Origin: Dichomitus squalens LYAD-421 SS1
Lineage: Eukaryota > Basidiomycota > Agaricomycetes > Polyporales > Polyporaceae
Length of the DNA: 64,000 nucleotides
Reading direction: 5' to 3'
Assembly: GCF_000275845.1 (NCBI RefSeq)
Contig: NW_006766925.1
Span: 95,316 to 159,315, forward strand
In this document: piece after piece, positions 36,026-48,762 of the stretch
Layout: each line of letters opens with the position of its first letter
How positions within the stretch are numbered: position 1 is the stretch's first letter
The notes under the pieces: generated by a model
What the model was told of the DNA's origin: nothing
Database searches by the model: none
The model's input: the letters and a program-made list of their open reading frames with translations, nothing else
Translations under genes and position numbers: made by a program

Positions 36026-36608
36026 GTGATTCAAGCCGAGAAATCCCGTAGTTTTGGTGGGCCGTCGTAGGATGGTAGCGCTAGGAGGGCGCTTTCTGCA
36101 GTTAGTTGTACGATGTCCGTGTCGGAAAAGGCCCTGACGTGTTGAGAATGCATTTGAACGTATGTATATATAGTGCCGAAATGCAGAGGGTGCCATTCGA
36201 GCCGATATCGCGTAACTCGGCCCACGGCGCGCGGGTGGCGGAGTGCTCATATAGTATACGATGTTGGTGAAACTGGACTCGTTGTCGAACGTGCAAGCTG
36301 ATAGGACACGAAGCGTGCGTGGAGCAGCTGGTTGAGAGCGTTGTGGAAGACGGTTCCATGGTGACGCGTGACGTCACGATACATGGACGTGACTGCGCGC
36401 GGCTCTGCGCCTGAGCGTGACAAACGGGGTGCAGCCATCTGCTCTTGCTTGCCCACCCATTCCAGCGGCCAAGCACAGCGTGTGCTCTTTTCTCAACGTA
36501 CTTTGGTGGCTCCTGACTGCGACGAACTACCCAGCCATCATAGCCACTCTCCCCAGTGCCCAAGCATCGCCGCCGTTCCTGTCCTAAATCACGATCTACG
36601 GATCGTGC
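36026..36608. other. Intergenic region between tandem plus-strand genes
   Basis: 583 nt with a TATATATAG run near 36164-36172 inside the probable 3' UTR of the F-box gene. No gene supported. The ATG14 promoter must lie in the right part. Confidence 0.5.
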
Positions 36609-38620
36609 ATGGAGTGCCAGAATTGCGAGCTAAGGCAGCGTCAGTTTTATTGCGAGAATTGTCTCAGGCAACAGTACGTTTACTATTCCACCGTCTCCGC
36701 CGATCTCCTAATCCTCTGTGAACGAACTTCTCACTCGACTCGTCTCGTCCCCCAGCCTGCTCTCTCTCCGATTACAAACCCAGCATGCTGCCACCGATCG
36801 AGACGCTCACATCGCGTCCGCAGAGAAGGCCCTCGCCGCCGTCGTAGGTCCTGCACGCTTGCCCAGAGCTGAGTTACGCGGCAGGGAGGAGAAGGTGCAA
36901 GAGATTTGGGAAGGCGTCAATCGCCTCAGGTCGACCAACGAAGACCGTGCGTTACTTCTCCGTCCTTGGTTCATGCTCCTCACTTCATCACATCAGTTCG
37001 AGAGCGAGCGCAGAAGCTTCGCAATACCCTCGCGACCCGCAGACGAACTCTCGCCATCGCGACCTCGACCATCCTTCAGTCCTACTCAGCATCTGCCCCA
37101 CCAACCCCCTCAACCTCCGCCTCTCCTCCGCACGCACCACTCTCTACCTCTCCTCAGGCCGGTCGTGCGCTTCCTCACCGCGCAGGCTCTTCCATCTCAT
37201 CGCACTCCTCCACCCCACCCGCGTCAGGCGCACCTCCGATCTCCCGCCCGCTCTCCTCCGCCTCCCGCCCTCTCACTGCAAACTTCTTCACGTCCTCTTC
37301 TCCCCAAGCCGTCCGTTCCCCGCTTGGTGTCCCGACGACCCCACCACAGAGCTACTCCCGGCCGTCCACCATGCCTGGCGCTCTTCCCCCCTATTTCCCT
37401 GTCGGGCAGCACGCACGGACGGTGTCTACAGGGAGTGCGCCGTACGGCACGCCTATCTCGACGCGGGGCCTGGATCCTCTCGCGAAGCAGATCGAGGACC
37501 TGCAAGCGCAGCTAGCCGTGCTGTCCGACACGATCGCAAGAGCGCGAGCGGGTCTCGTGCAGGAGCTCGTCGAGGTGTTCAGCGTCGTCGAGGTCGGAGG
37601 ACGACCGCCGATTGGTGGCAAGGCGGGGACGAAGGGCGAGTGGACGATAGGAGGGCTAGTCTTGCCCGTCCCTGGCGACATTCGTCGTGAGTGATGATTC
37701 GTTCGCATCGGATACTGGAGCTGAAGCCCTTATTTGCAGGCTATCCGCCAGACCACATCAACGCCGTCCTCACACACACGATTCACTTCGTTACTCTCCT
37801 TGCATTCTACCTCGGCATCAAGCTCCCCTTTGAGATCATCTGGAGCCGGTCGTCCACCCCGCCCTCTGGCCCGATCAAAGGCAGCGGACTGCTCGGTGTC
37901 GGCATTCCCTGGATCGGTGCCATCCGCGGCGGAGAGTCTGGTGGCTGGGCGCGCTGGTCGTCCAAACAGCCTCTACACGTCTCCTCTGCCCCGCCCCCGG
38001 CGTCATCGTCGTCTAGCTCCTCGAACGCCCACCCATCCTCCCCCTCTCCAGCCAAAGCCCGTCCCTCGAACCGCCCGCTCTCCCACCGCTCCCAAACGAC
38101 CCCAACGACCCCCGCACACCCCCCCACTCCATCCTCCTCCCCCACCTTCCCCTACCCCCAGCGCACCCCGTCCCTCTCGTCCTCCACGCTCGCCGACTCC
38201 ACGTACGCCGAGTCCTCCCCCGCCCAGCCCGCGACGTCCTCCCCCGGCGGCGCGTTCACGACCGCGCTCGCGATGCTCCTCTACGACGTCTGCTACCTCG
38301 CGCACACGCAGGGCGTCGACGTGCCGCTCGCGCACGCCGGCGACGCGCTCGGCAACCTCTGGGCGGTCTGCTGCGCGCCCGAGCTCGGCCGCCGCGCGCA
38401 CGCGACGCGCCCGCCGCTCCTCCCGCCGCCGACGCCGCCCGCGTTCGCGCTCGACTTTGCGCAGCTCCTCCAGGCGACCGCCGCGACCCCCGCGCGCGCG
38501 AAGGCGCGCGGGAAGGGCGCGGGCGCGGGCGCGGGGAGGGAGGTCAGGACGGAGCGGATCGTGGAGGAGGACGAGGGGTGGGACTTGCTCGATGTGGACG
38601 CGGAGCTGATCGACTCGTGA
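36609..38620 (+). CDS. ATG14: Autophagy-related protein 14 (UVRAG/Atg14/Barkor family)
   Basis: Exons 36609-36673, 36756-36946, 36997-37686 and 37740-38620 give 608 residues, and the phases close. The N-terminus has the paired cysteines of Atg14/Barkor, MECQNCELRQRQFYCENC. A coiled coil follows (AEKALAAVV... to LRERAQKLRNTLATRRRTLA). A Ser/Pro-rich linker follows, then a second helical segment starting LAKQIEDLQAQLAVLSDTIA. The conserved family core is GLVLPVPGDIRRYPPDHINA followed by FYLGIKLPFEIIW. Atg14 targets the Vps34-Vps15-Atg6 PI3-kinase complex I to autophagosome formation sites. The C-terminal half carries extra low-complexity inserts and an extremely GC-rich stretch (38200-38560). 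The family is clear. Atg14 is preferred over Vps38/UVRAG because of the cysteine pairs. ATG18, which reads the lipid made by this complex, is at 61.2 kb. Confidence 0.85.
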
Positions 38621-39450
38621 CGCCTTGAGGGTCGGAGGTCGGTCTGGCTTCGCGCAGGAGAGCGGCATGTCATGCGCATGTGCTGTACGTGTAACATACG
38701 CCGCCTGCGGCTGCTGTATCTATAGCGTTGTAGATGTATATGTAGATCTGATGGAACAGGTTATAGACCCCATTGTGGACTTTCGATGCACTGGATCCGC
38801 AGTAATACACCCGTACTTACGCTCCTTGTTTGCTGAAATCCGCATCCGCACCCCGAGGATGGACATTCGTGTATATCATGTCACATTGAATACCGATAAC
38901 TCAGTAGCATACTCTTTTGAGGACTAAATAAATAGTGCTGCTGCTGGCTGCATCGGATGAGCTCCAACGCTATCGACAAAATGGACAAGAGGGGGATTAC
39001 GGTGCAAGACTGACGAAGAATGCGCACGAAGCTGACACTGATTGTCCAGAATCGACAAAAGGGGGAGTCTGAAGCATGTATAGCGAGAAATTCGAACGGG
39101 ATCGGACTGTGAGATGGACAGACGAAAGCAGCAGCGAGATCAGAGGCACACGGCGAAAGCGAAGTACATAGTGGAATCATAAGTTCAAGATGCGAGGGAG
39201 AGATGCATGGGTGGGGAAATGGGATGAGATGAGGTATGCTTAACTGGATGCATGCGACGACGACGGATGGAGAGTCGCTGAGAAGTCCGACCATGCAAGG
39301 TACGAGGGCAACATGCAGGATGTATGAGTACAATCTTGGATGGGGCGAGGGGGGATGAGATGAGGGGTATATGTATGCAACTGCAATGCTGCAAGCTGGA
39401 CTTAATGCAACACCGACCAAATCCACGCGCGCCTTCTTCATTTCCATAAC
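38621..39450. other. Convergent intergenic region
   Basis: 830 nt between the ATG14 stop (+) and the coiled-coil gene stop (-). Purine-rich on the plus strand, with no gene supported. Presumably two 3' UTRs. Confidence 0.6.
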
Positions 39451-42400
39451 TTATGCGGGCATCGCACTCGCGCGGCGCATCGTCTTGACATTTGCGGTTG
39501 CTTGCGTCGAACTCGTGCTGGACGAAGGCGAGGGCGCCGAGTTCTCCTTCTCAGACGGCTCGCTCGCGGACGACACCGAGGGAAGCCGCTGGAGCTTCTC
39601 GAGCTTCTCCTGACTGGAACTCGACACGCGAAGCTTGGACGCCTCATGGATCGACGCTGAACTTCTGCGCTGGTGGATGGGTGCCTTGATTGTGCTGGGA
39701 GTCGCACGTGCAGAAGGCCCGGAGGGAATGCGCGTAGGCGTCGCAGTCGCGGACTGACTACGGCCGACACCGGCAGTAGGTGGGGGGCCCATCGAGCCAT
39801 CGACGGCACGCTTTGAGGTGCTTGCGCTGAGAGAGCTTGGGGGGCCGTTGGCGCGGATGCTCCTACCGAGAGCAGGCTTCATGAGCGTCGAAGGTGTCTG
39901 GCTGAGACGGCGATCCTTAACACTGTCGGTATCGGACATTACTGACGGGGGCCGGGTTCCGACAACGCTGGGCGTAGCGAAGATGGACGACTCGCGACGG
40001 GCAGCTGGTATCTTGGCGGTAGAAGCAGGAGTGCCGCCAGCGGTGCCGCGAACACTCATGCGCCTCTTGAGCTGTGAAAGTCGGTGAGTATGTGCTGCGC
40101 CCCTGTCCTATATCAACGACGTACCAGTTCGAGCTCTTGCTGCTTCGAGTCGAGGGCGATATTCAACCCATTCATATCCTCCTTGTCCTGGGCCCGCTGC
40201 TTCTGCAGCTGAACGAGTTTGACCTCCTTGTCCGCGCTCTCTTGCTGCAGGTCGTGCACCTGTCGCCTTAACCGCTCTACCTCAGACGTCAACGAATCCA
40301 CCTTGTCCTTCAGGCTCCCGACATGCACGTCGTGCTCTGCCTTCTCGCGGACCAGCGCCTCCATAGCAGCGCGCGCCTCGACCTCGCGCGCGACGACGTC
40401 TTGGAGCTTCCGACTCTGCTCGTTGACGATCCGTGCGTGCTCGCGCTTCATCTTCGCGATCTCGTCCTGCGCAAGCTCCGCATCGTTCTCGAGCTCGGTC
40501 TGCTTCCTGTGGAGTTCAGACAGCTCGGATTCGCGCTCGCGCAGACGGGCCTCGACCCGCGTCGCTCGGTCTAGCGCAAACTTGTGCTCCTGGTCGAGTG
40601 AAGTAACCTTGTCTTCGCGCTCGCGTAGCGCCTGCGTGAGCTCTTCGGAGTGTTCCTGCTCTGCGCGCAACTGGTCTTCGAGCTGCACAGGGGTATCAGC
40701 TTCACATCGCTCGCCGTACGTACGGGCTCAGCGACTCTCACCTCTGCGTGCTCCTTCTCCAACTCCTCCCTCTCCGCCAGAAGCTCCTGCGCCTCCGCCT
40801 CAAGCTCGTTCTTCCTGGTCTCCGCGTGCGCCCACTCCTCCTCCATCTCCCCAATCCTCTGGTTAAGAGCCTCGACGTCCCTCCTGGCAGCGTCCCGCTC
40901 CCTCTCCGCCTCCGCGATCCGCTCGCTCATCGCCTCCGTGTTGCGCCACTGCGCCTCCAGCTCGGCCTTGAGCACGCCGAGCTCGCCGTCCTTCTTCTGC
41001 ACCTCCTCGCGCGCGTCCACGAGCTGCGTCTCGAGCGCGAGCTGCTCCGTCCGCATCGCCTCGTTCGCCGCCATCAGCGCCTTCCGCTCTTCGTCCCACC
41101 CAACCGTGGACAGGAGACGCGAGCGGTCGCCCTCCTCGAGCGAAAGCGCCATGCTCACGTCCATGCTCTCCATCTGCTCCTGCGCGCGCGCGATGCCGTC
41201 CTTGAGCTCCCGCTCCGCGTCGTCCCGCCTGCTCAACTCCTCCCGCGCGCGCTCGAGCTCCGCCCGCCCTGCCTGCAATTCCTCCTCCCTCGCACGCGCG
41301 CTCTTCTCCAGCTCGCGCTTCTCGCGCTCGAGCTCCTCGATGCGCTGGTGCAGGCTCCGCAACGCCTGGCCGGACGCCTCGTCCATGATGCTGCGCTCCA
41401 TGCTCTCCTCCCTGCTCCGATCGACCTGCTCCTCGAGCGAGCGCGAATACCGCTCAAGCTCGGCGATGCGCTTCCTGTAGCCCTTGTTGAACCCTTTCCG
41501 GCGCTCGACCTCGCGCTCGCCCTCGTCGAGGCGCGACTGCAGCATACGCATCATCTCGTCGCGCCCGCGGAGGTCGACCTCGTACTGCGCGCACAGCTCC
41601 GTCTGGAGCGCGAGCTGCGTCCGCAAGGAGAGAATGAGGTCTTCCTCGCGCGACGCCTTGCGGTTGTGCGTCGCAACGACCTGCGGCGGAGTGGGGGGCA
41701 CGCCGGAGCCGGGAGTGTAGTACGCCGTGGCGTGCGCCCCGAAAGGGTCCTTCTCCTTTTGCGGCGAGCGTGGCGGAGACTTGGGGTTCGCAGCGTTGTA
41801 CAGGATGAGCGTGCCCGACACGCGGTCGTCGATGTCTGCCTCGGGCGGCGGGGGCGTCTCGTTCCGTGCAGGGGGGCTGGGAAGGAACGAGTGGAAGACG
41901 CTGTCGCTGTACGCGCGGCTGCGGTTCTTGGGCTTGAGCGAGCCGCGCTTGGAGCCGGATGAGCCCAAGGAGATTGGGGAGTCCTTCCCGACGTCTTTGA
42001 TCGAATGAAAAACAGTCTGACCAAAGCTGAAGGACTGGCTGCGGTCGTGGATGCCCGTGCTGGACCCTGACCGATTATTTGATGGCGTACTGCTACGGAA
42101 GTCTCCGTCGACCTCGGAGCGCATGACGATGGCTGAGCTATCCGCATCCGAAGAGGGAAGCTCAATGGCGCTATCGAGCAAAGGCACATTGTCCTTGCTG
42201 ATGGGAATGGGAGGTAAGTCGAAGTCCTGGGAGAGATCAAATATGTTTGTATCATCCGGTGGAGGAAGGGGCTTTACGGATGAAGGTGGAGGCGGTGAGA
42301 AGACATCCTGAACCGTTGGCCGTGAAGGTGTGCTACTCGCGCCCTTGATTCGTGCACCGAAAGAAGAGGGTGAGGGTTCGCTGCCACTTGCGCTCGCATT

Positions 42401-43245
42401 GGACACGTCTGGGGTGATGACCTTGTAGGCGTCGCGGGAGAAGAAGCGCACACTCTGCCCTGTCGCAGGCGTGGCGCCGTCGCGGAGGATGGAGCGTAAC
42501 GAGCCGAAGCGACCTTCAGCGATTGGCGTTATGGGTGTCCGGGCAGACACTGCGGAATCTGGAGGGCGAATTGATTCTTGGGATTGTCGCTGCCGACTTG
42601 AGTCTGTTGACGCTCGACTTATTGACGAGGCGTCAGAACCTGCCACAGGAGACGAGTTAGCAACATTCCTCGAGGATGCCGCTGTCATGTTCATTGAGCT
42701 GCCAATGGGCGAGGCTGTGGGCACGTAATTCTCACGTCCGCGGATAAGTAATGTTCCGTTGACATCATCGCGATACTTGTTTATACGTCAAAGAACACCG
42801 CAACACAATGGCGCGCCGCGCCGGAGGTTCCCAGGCAGGAATGCGTAGTCCATCGACACCGCGCCAAGGTCGCCTGGGGAAGACGACGACGAGGGAGATA
42901 GGAAGAGAAAGACTCACTGATGGACATCGTATGAATTGAAGACTTTACTTTCTTGAGGTGAGGTATTGAGAGCTTGATAGGCAGTGTGTTGGCCTGTTCG
43001 CCGTCGTGAAACGACTTGGGATTCCGCTTGAAGAGGCCCTTCCGACCATGCTTCGAAGGGGATGCAGGTGGACTCGGAGAGGGAAAGGGGACTTCGGTGG
43101 GATCATGAAAGTTTGAGAGGTTCGGGTGTCGGTCAAAGACGGCGTTGAGGACGGCGTTGGAGGGATGCTTGTCGTCGAGGAGGCTGTCCAGGTCTTGCGC
43201 TGGTGTCTCTGGCCGTTTGAGTGCACTGCTGATTTTGGACCACAT
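39451..43245 (-). CDS. Long coiled-coil protein, possible cytoskeletal or spindle-pole factor
   Basis: The gene starts MWSKISSALKRP at 43245 (upstream in-frame ATGs are absent) and ends ...MRRASAMPA at 39451, roughly 1,200 residues in several exons. The N-terminal third is Ser/Pro-rich with many S/T-P sites and a motif that looks conserved, SILRDGATPATGQ then VRFFSRDAYKVITP. A region of about 500 residues of near-continuous heptad coiled coil follows (41650 down to 40113), rich in E, R, L and A. The C-terminal tail is Ser/Thr/Ala-rich and basic, with microtubule-binding-like composition. I do not recognise a named domain. The architecture (disordered S/T-P head, long coiled coil, basic tail) fits microtubule-organising or septum scaffolds, but that is inference. 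Exon boundaries around 42780-42915 are uncertain: a short intron with a weak donor is needed there. Confidence 0.75.
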
Positions 43246-43854
43246 ACTGGTCACTGTGGATGTCGCCGTCGCTGTTGAGACTGTGTCTGCGTCGTCTTAG
43301 CCGAGGTGAGTGTTGGTCAGGATAGGCGGGGATTACGGGAAGGGAAGCGGCGGGGACGACATCAACGTTGAGAACAACCACAGGGCGCTCAGCGTCTATG
43401 TTCGCTTTCGCGTCCAGGCGCGCAGTCCACGTGATCGCGTAGCTGTCGCAAACGCCACCAAGCACCGTGTAGCGCCGGAGAGCTCGGAGCTGTGGTTCAA
43501 TATTTACAGGTGCCACACGCAAGTTCTGTAACGAGCGGTGCATTTCGATTTCGACACCAGAAAGAGGCAGGGAACAATACATAGGATTGGGAACAAGTAG
43601 CGGTTCCTCGGCTTAGACAGGGATCCCCTGAACTCATCGAGCTCAGGCCCGGGCTAGATCAGGAGAGACGGGCGAGAGTGTAAGCATCAGGATCATATGA
43701 AGTGCAATCAGTATACGGGTAATGCAATGATACACAAGGGGGGTCGCATGGGTATTTCGGTGTCGGCAATTCGTATCACATGGGTATGTCCAATTGGAAG
43801 TATGTTATTGTCGTCAACTCCACCGGATATAGTCCTTCCTAGCCATGTATTCTC
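43246..43854. other. Intergenic region upstream of the coiled-coil gene
   Basis: 609 nt between the start of the coiled-coil gene (-) and the stop of the second F-box gene (-). No gene supported. Confidence 0.5.
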
Positions 43855-45899
43855 CTAGACCTTCACCGTCCTTCTGACTTGGTACCGTACTCTCTCCGGG
43901 TCGCGGATGAGAACGATGATCCTCCCCGAACCGTCGTCCCAGTGGTCCAGGCGGCGTAGCTTGGGGCACTTCCACGCCAAGACCGACGCGACCTCGTCGT
44001 TCTTACGCACGCGACTCCGATCGGACAGGGAGAGCGTGAGCGACGTGCTGTCCGTGCAAGCGCATTCATAGAAAAAGCGCAGGCCATGGAACGTAGTCAG
44101 CTCCGGCATCTGCGCCAGGACGTCCGCCCATTCCACCTGTGCGAGCGCCCGTCAACAGGCGGGAGTCTCAAAGACTGGTGGACACTCACGAAGTTCGCGG
44201 TGATGTTCGCGGCCTGTTTCCCGGTGCTGGCCCCGGCTCCCGACCCGCCTGCGTTCCCTACAGCCCCCGACCCGTTCCGTTTACCGAGGTCGAGCCAGAC
44301 CAGCTTCGGGACGCACTCCGCCAGCCTCCTCACGTCTTCCATGTCGTTCCATCCGGCGAGCTCGAGCCTCTTCACAGGCTGCGTACCGTTTCCAAACGCC
44401 CTGAGGTTCTCCAGGAACACCCTGTCCCTTGTAGAACCACTCAGCCGGACACCTTTCAGCGTCTCAAGCGGACGGCCGCTCGGCGCGTCGCACGGACACG
44501 CCAGGAGTGCACTGGACAATTCACGGTTCGCTTTGAGCTCACGCAAGTGGGGGAGGCAGTTCGGAGGGAAGTTGAATGTGGCGAGCTCGCCATTCCCAGC
44601 AGCACCAAAAGGCACCTCTAGGTGGAGGATCTCGAGGTTGACGTGCGCGAAGAGGAAGGATGCGGCGGCGTCGAGGCCCGCGTGCGGTGTGCACCAGAGG
44701 TTCGTGAGGGTGAGAGAACGGAGGGAGGACCAGCGGCCGCAAAGGAGGAAGTCGTCTGCGACAGGGTTGAAGTAGCCTGGGGAGGAGCGCGGGACGTAGC
44801 TGATGTCAAGGGCCTGAGACAAATCAGCTGAACACCCATATTTTCTCGTACATCAATGCAAGCGAGTACCTCGAGGTTCGCGCAATTATGGAGCATCTTG
44901 GACACATGTGACAGGTCGGGATGCTTGGACAGGCCAAATGCACTCTTTGTTCCGTGCAGGCCAACCTTCCTGAGGTCATGAAGCTGTCTACGCATCAGAT
45001 TGCACCGAAGAAAGGGCTATCCTATCGCTACTACATACCAAAGGTTGCTGCCGTCGCCCCGCTCCCGTGCGACCCGATTCTTCGTCGACCTCCGAGGCCT
45101 TAAAGATGAGATTGTCATTGACCTCGACCTCCTTCAACCCCGCGCACTTGTCTAGTGCCGGCCACACAGTCTCGAACGCTACAAGCGAATGGCTGCAGCT
45201 CCACTTGAACGCCTGCAATGCACTCATCCGCCCGAGCGCGTTGAGCAGGAACCGCTCCTGCTTCGCATGCATCCCCAGCTCGTCATCCGTGCTCTCCAGG
45301 TCCGTATCAGTGCCCGCAATACCCCTCGGAACGACCACGTCGCCCGCCGGGGCGCGCTCGTCCAGCACCTCCAGCCTCCGCACGTTCCTTGCCAACGACC
45401 TGTGCACTGCGAGGTGGTGCCATACGCTCAGCTGGCTCGCCTTCGCCCGGACGACCCGATACTCCCAATGCCGCGGAAACACGACGTCGTACAGCCTCCG
45501 GCAGCTGAGCGCGAGCGCGAGCAAGTCGCGCCTGCTATCGACGTGGAACGCGACCGCGTCGAGGATCTCCGTGGGCTGGCGCACGAGCACGCGCCGGCTC
45601 TCACACGGGACGAGCCCGACGAAGGGCTCGACGACGGTGAGGAGGTGGAGCGCGAGCGTGTGCTCCGCGGGCGAGAGGCGGAGGTGGCACGCGCCGAGGC
45701 GCGAGGGGAGGAGCGAGAGGAGGGAGCGGAGCGCGTTCAGGGCCCCGAACGGGTCGGTGCGCGGGTACGAGGACGGCTCGGTGCCGGCTGGGAGCTGCGG
45801 GCGGGGGCGGCCCCCAGTGCCTCCTCTGCCCCCGCCCGCCGGCTTTGTTGTGCTGGACGCGCCGGGGCGGGGGCGGGAGGGACGCGGTTGCGGCGCCAT
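43855..45899 (-). CDS. F-box/LRR-like protein
   Basis: The start MAPQPRPSRPRPG is at 45899 and the stop at 43855-43857. Three introns or more separate exons near 45040, 44820-44870 and 44130-44190. After a proline/glycine-rich leader comes an F-box-like helix pair, RQPTEILDAVAFHVDSRRDL then LALSCRRLYDVVFPRHWEY. The body is LRR-like: LEVLDERAP, LKEVEVNDNLIF, LRSLTLTNLW, LEILHLEVPF, VKRLELAGWNDMEDVRRLAE. Its plan matches F-box proteins of SCF ligases in basidiomycetes. It has little obvious similarity to the F-box gene at 34.4 kb outside the F-box, so the two do not look like a recent tandem pair. The substrate is unknown. A GC-rich antisense ORF runs opposite the first exon. Confidence 0.72.
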
Positions 45900-46564
45900 C
45901 GTGGATGGGGACACGAAGGGAGTCAGGACGAGGGCCGCGGCTGGGGTCTCTCGCTGCGGTCCCGCAAGCTGTGACTCACCGCCATGGGAGATAGCTATGG
46001 GTAGGTGTGATGGATGAACCATCCCTTTTGTGTTGTACACGGTCATTATCAACACCGCACCATCGACATACAGAACTAATACAAAGGTGGCATCATCGAC
46101 GTCTGTTAACGAACCGCACGATAAAGACTTGAACCCACCGCGTGGACCATGAGAACGTCGCACCGTGTGATCCATGCGTGCGCATGACAGACGACCACAT
46201 GAGGGCACAGAGCCTGTATCACAAGAAAGGGTCCGTGTATGCACGGCAGTCTGATTGCACAATTACGCCCGAAAGAAATGCAAAAAGAGCCCATTACAAG
46301 ACAGATGACAACAGACCAATTGCGAGGAGATCGTATCCTACAATGTATCCGTCAGGCCCGCGAGTCCGTGGTACATCATACAACATCACCGTCGTGAGCG
46401 CCGTAAAGTATGTGCGTGAAGTCACAGCGTGGGGGTCATCCATGGTCAGTACGCCGATGGCATCCATGTCCACATCCAAGTATCAGCATTCCCGGTCTCG
46501 TTACAGGCACTTCCTACCACCCCGCGCCCGACACGTGCGCCCGAGAGGCGGTCTAGATCCCGGC
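45900..46564. other. Intergenic region between tandem minus-strand genes
   Basis: 665 nt holding the F-box gene promoter and the UNC-93-like gene 3' UTR. No gene supported. Confidence 0.55.
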
Positions 46565-48762
46565 CTAGATGCTCTTCTTCTCGATCGAGCTCGACTCCTC
46601 CGCGGCGGGCGCGCCCTGCTCGGCCGCGCTCTGCTTGACGTCGTCGACGTACACCACCTGCTCGTCGTCGTAGTTCGTCTCCTTGACCGTGCGGAGCACG
46701 AGGAACGCGAGCGGGAACGAGACGAGCATCAGGATCCACGACGCGAGGTGCTCGTTCAGGAACGGCGTCGCGACGGCGTCCATGCCGAACGAGCCCGCAG
46801 AGCCCGCGGACTGCAGCGCCTTGTAGAGCCCCGCGTACCGCGCGAGCGTGAAGGGGTCGTTCGTGAGCGCGGACATGATCCAGTACGCGAGCGCCTGGTA
46901 GCACGCGTCCGAGAAGTAGTCTGCGTGTGCGTGCGCGCGGTCAGCGTGTGGACGCGCAGAGAGGGCGGGGAGGCGGGTGCTTACAGAAGAAGTAGAGCGC
47001 GCCCTTGCCCCGGTAGGCCGCGTCTTTGTAGTTGATGAAGGGGAGCGAGTTCGGGTTGTTCGTGTGGTCGACGTCCCAGCGGTTGAACGTCACCTGCCAC
47101 GAGAGCGCGACGGACCACACGATGATGGTCATGACGGACACCACCGCGAGGCCGAGGTAGCCGCGCGTGCGGCGATGGACCCACTTGAGGTCGAGCACGG
47201 TGTAGCCGATGAGCAGCGCCCCGACAATTGCGCCCGCGCCCTCGAGCGTCGCGTTGAGGGCACGCGTGGGGCCGTCGAAACGGGCGGCGTTGACCGCACC
47301 CTGGTACGCGTAGAAGTAGTTGGACGCGAAGAACATAGGGGCAAGCGCTACGATACAGTGAGGAGGGTCGCGTGAGCATGCAGGAATGAAGATAGACAAC
47401 ACGAGCGCAGGGTAATAGACATGTATAGCGTACTCACCGAGCATGCGCCAGTCCTTGAAGAGCTTGAGAAGGCCGATAGCCTCCTCATGTGGCTTGGAGG
47501 CTGCCTCAAGCTTGACGATCGTACCGTCGGCACGGATGACCTTGTTTGGCGGGAGGATCAAGAAGGAAGATGCTATACCGACGAAGATGATCACGATAAA
47601 TGCCTGTAATCCAGAGCCTCGCGTTAGCCTGCGCTGTACAGGCGGTGCTCGCCTTCTCGCGTCAGGAGAACTCCGCCGGGCAAGGCAAAGGGACAGGTTC
47701 GCGAGCGCGGAGATGAAAAGAAGTGCTCACGATGTACGTGGAGGTAGAGACTGCAGAGAGTCCGCCACTGCGGATGTTGATGGCGAGAGCGATGAGCGAG
47801 CCGATGAACGAGCCGAACTGGAAGATGGCCCAGAATATGGCGAACGCCTTGCCCTTGTCCTTTTCGAGTGGGTAGGACATCATGATGGAGCCCTGCGCGG
47901 ACCAGAGGAGCGCGGCAGAGATTCCGAGGAGCGCACCAGCGAAGATGATGAACCATCCGGTACCCTGGGTCTGATAGCTAGACATGCGTCAACGCAAGTT
48001 CTTGTCAGCTCTATGACATGGGAAAATGAACTGAGCGTAGACGCAAAGCTTTGCATGTGATGGTCCTGGGTGGAATGGTTGACAGGTGCCCTGGACTCGC
48101 ATGCAATATTCTTATCATTCGCGATGATTCGCTATCACTACCGATGCAAGTTGATGGCGGATAATGTCGTTACCGACGATAGGCAAGGGGGCCACACCAC
48201 TTGCCAAAGCGTCACGGTAGGCCTCGAGCATGTAGTAGACCAGCGAAGAGCCTGAAAGAGAGAAGGCGAGGATGACTATAAGACTTACCACCAAAGAGAA
48301 CCGACGTAGAGCGCATAGCCGAGGGTACCAAGGAAGAGCGTGAACCGCGGACCGAGCACTGCGGAGAAATGTGGCATATAAGGATGCTGCAATGTGTCTT
48401 TGAACAGAGCGTGCGAGCGGGACTTACGGTTGGTGATACCGCCGGACACGAGACCGGTGACGGCGAAGCAGCCGTAGAGGACGCCGTTAGCAGTGTCGGA
48501 GAGGGAGACGTCGCTGAGACCTCCAGCACCCAAGTTGGAGACAGCGCTGAACATTCCGACGGTAGCGAAACTGGACGCGAGAGGCGGGATCAGCGTAGAC
48601 TCGCGGGAAGCGGACAAGATTAGAACATACCAGGTGATTCCGACCAGGACAACCTGCGCCGTCGGCGTGCTGTAGTGAGCCGTGAAGATTGGTAGGGGCA
48701 CATAACAGAATAGAGTAGAGCGCGACGTACGTGTACCACGCGGGGAACTTGAACTCGACCAT
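46565..48762 (-). CDS. UNC-93-like major facilitator superfamily membrane protein
   Basis: The gene starts MVEFKFPAWYTTPTAQVVL at 48762 (first intron after the codon start of T) and ends EESSSIEKKSI at 46565, about 470 residues in 7-8 exons. About eleven or twelve hydrophobic segments are visible. The first loop has GMFSAVSNLGAGGLSD followed by GVLYGCFAVTGLVSGGITN, the UNC-93/DUF895-like N-terminal helix pair. Later come LLGISAALLWSAQGSIMMSY (the W-x-x-QG motif of the family), FWAIFQFGSFIGSLIAL, FASNYFYAYQGAVNAARF, and LARYAGLYKALQSAGSAGSF near the C-terminus. Fungal members are MFS-type transporters or channel-associated proteins with unknown substrates. The charged C-terminal tail is cytosolic. 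The protein appears complete. Confidence 0.85.

Noticed and set aside
40748..41962. 404-codon plus-strand ORF
   Set aside because: It is the antisense of the coiled-coil exon; the Leu/Arg/Glu-rich translation mirrors the heptad codons.
45067..46017. Plus-strand ORFs of 261-316 codons
   Set aside because: They lie opposite the first exon of the F-box/LRR-like gene and have no domain; a composition artefact.
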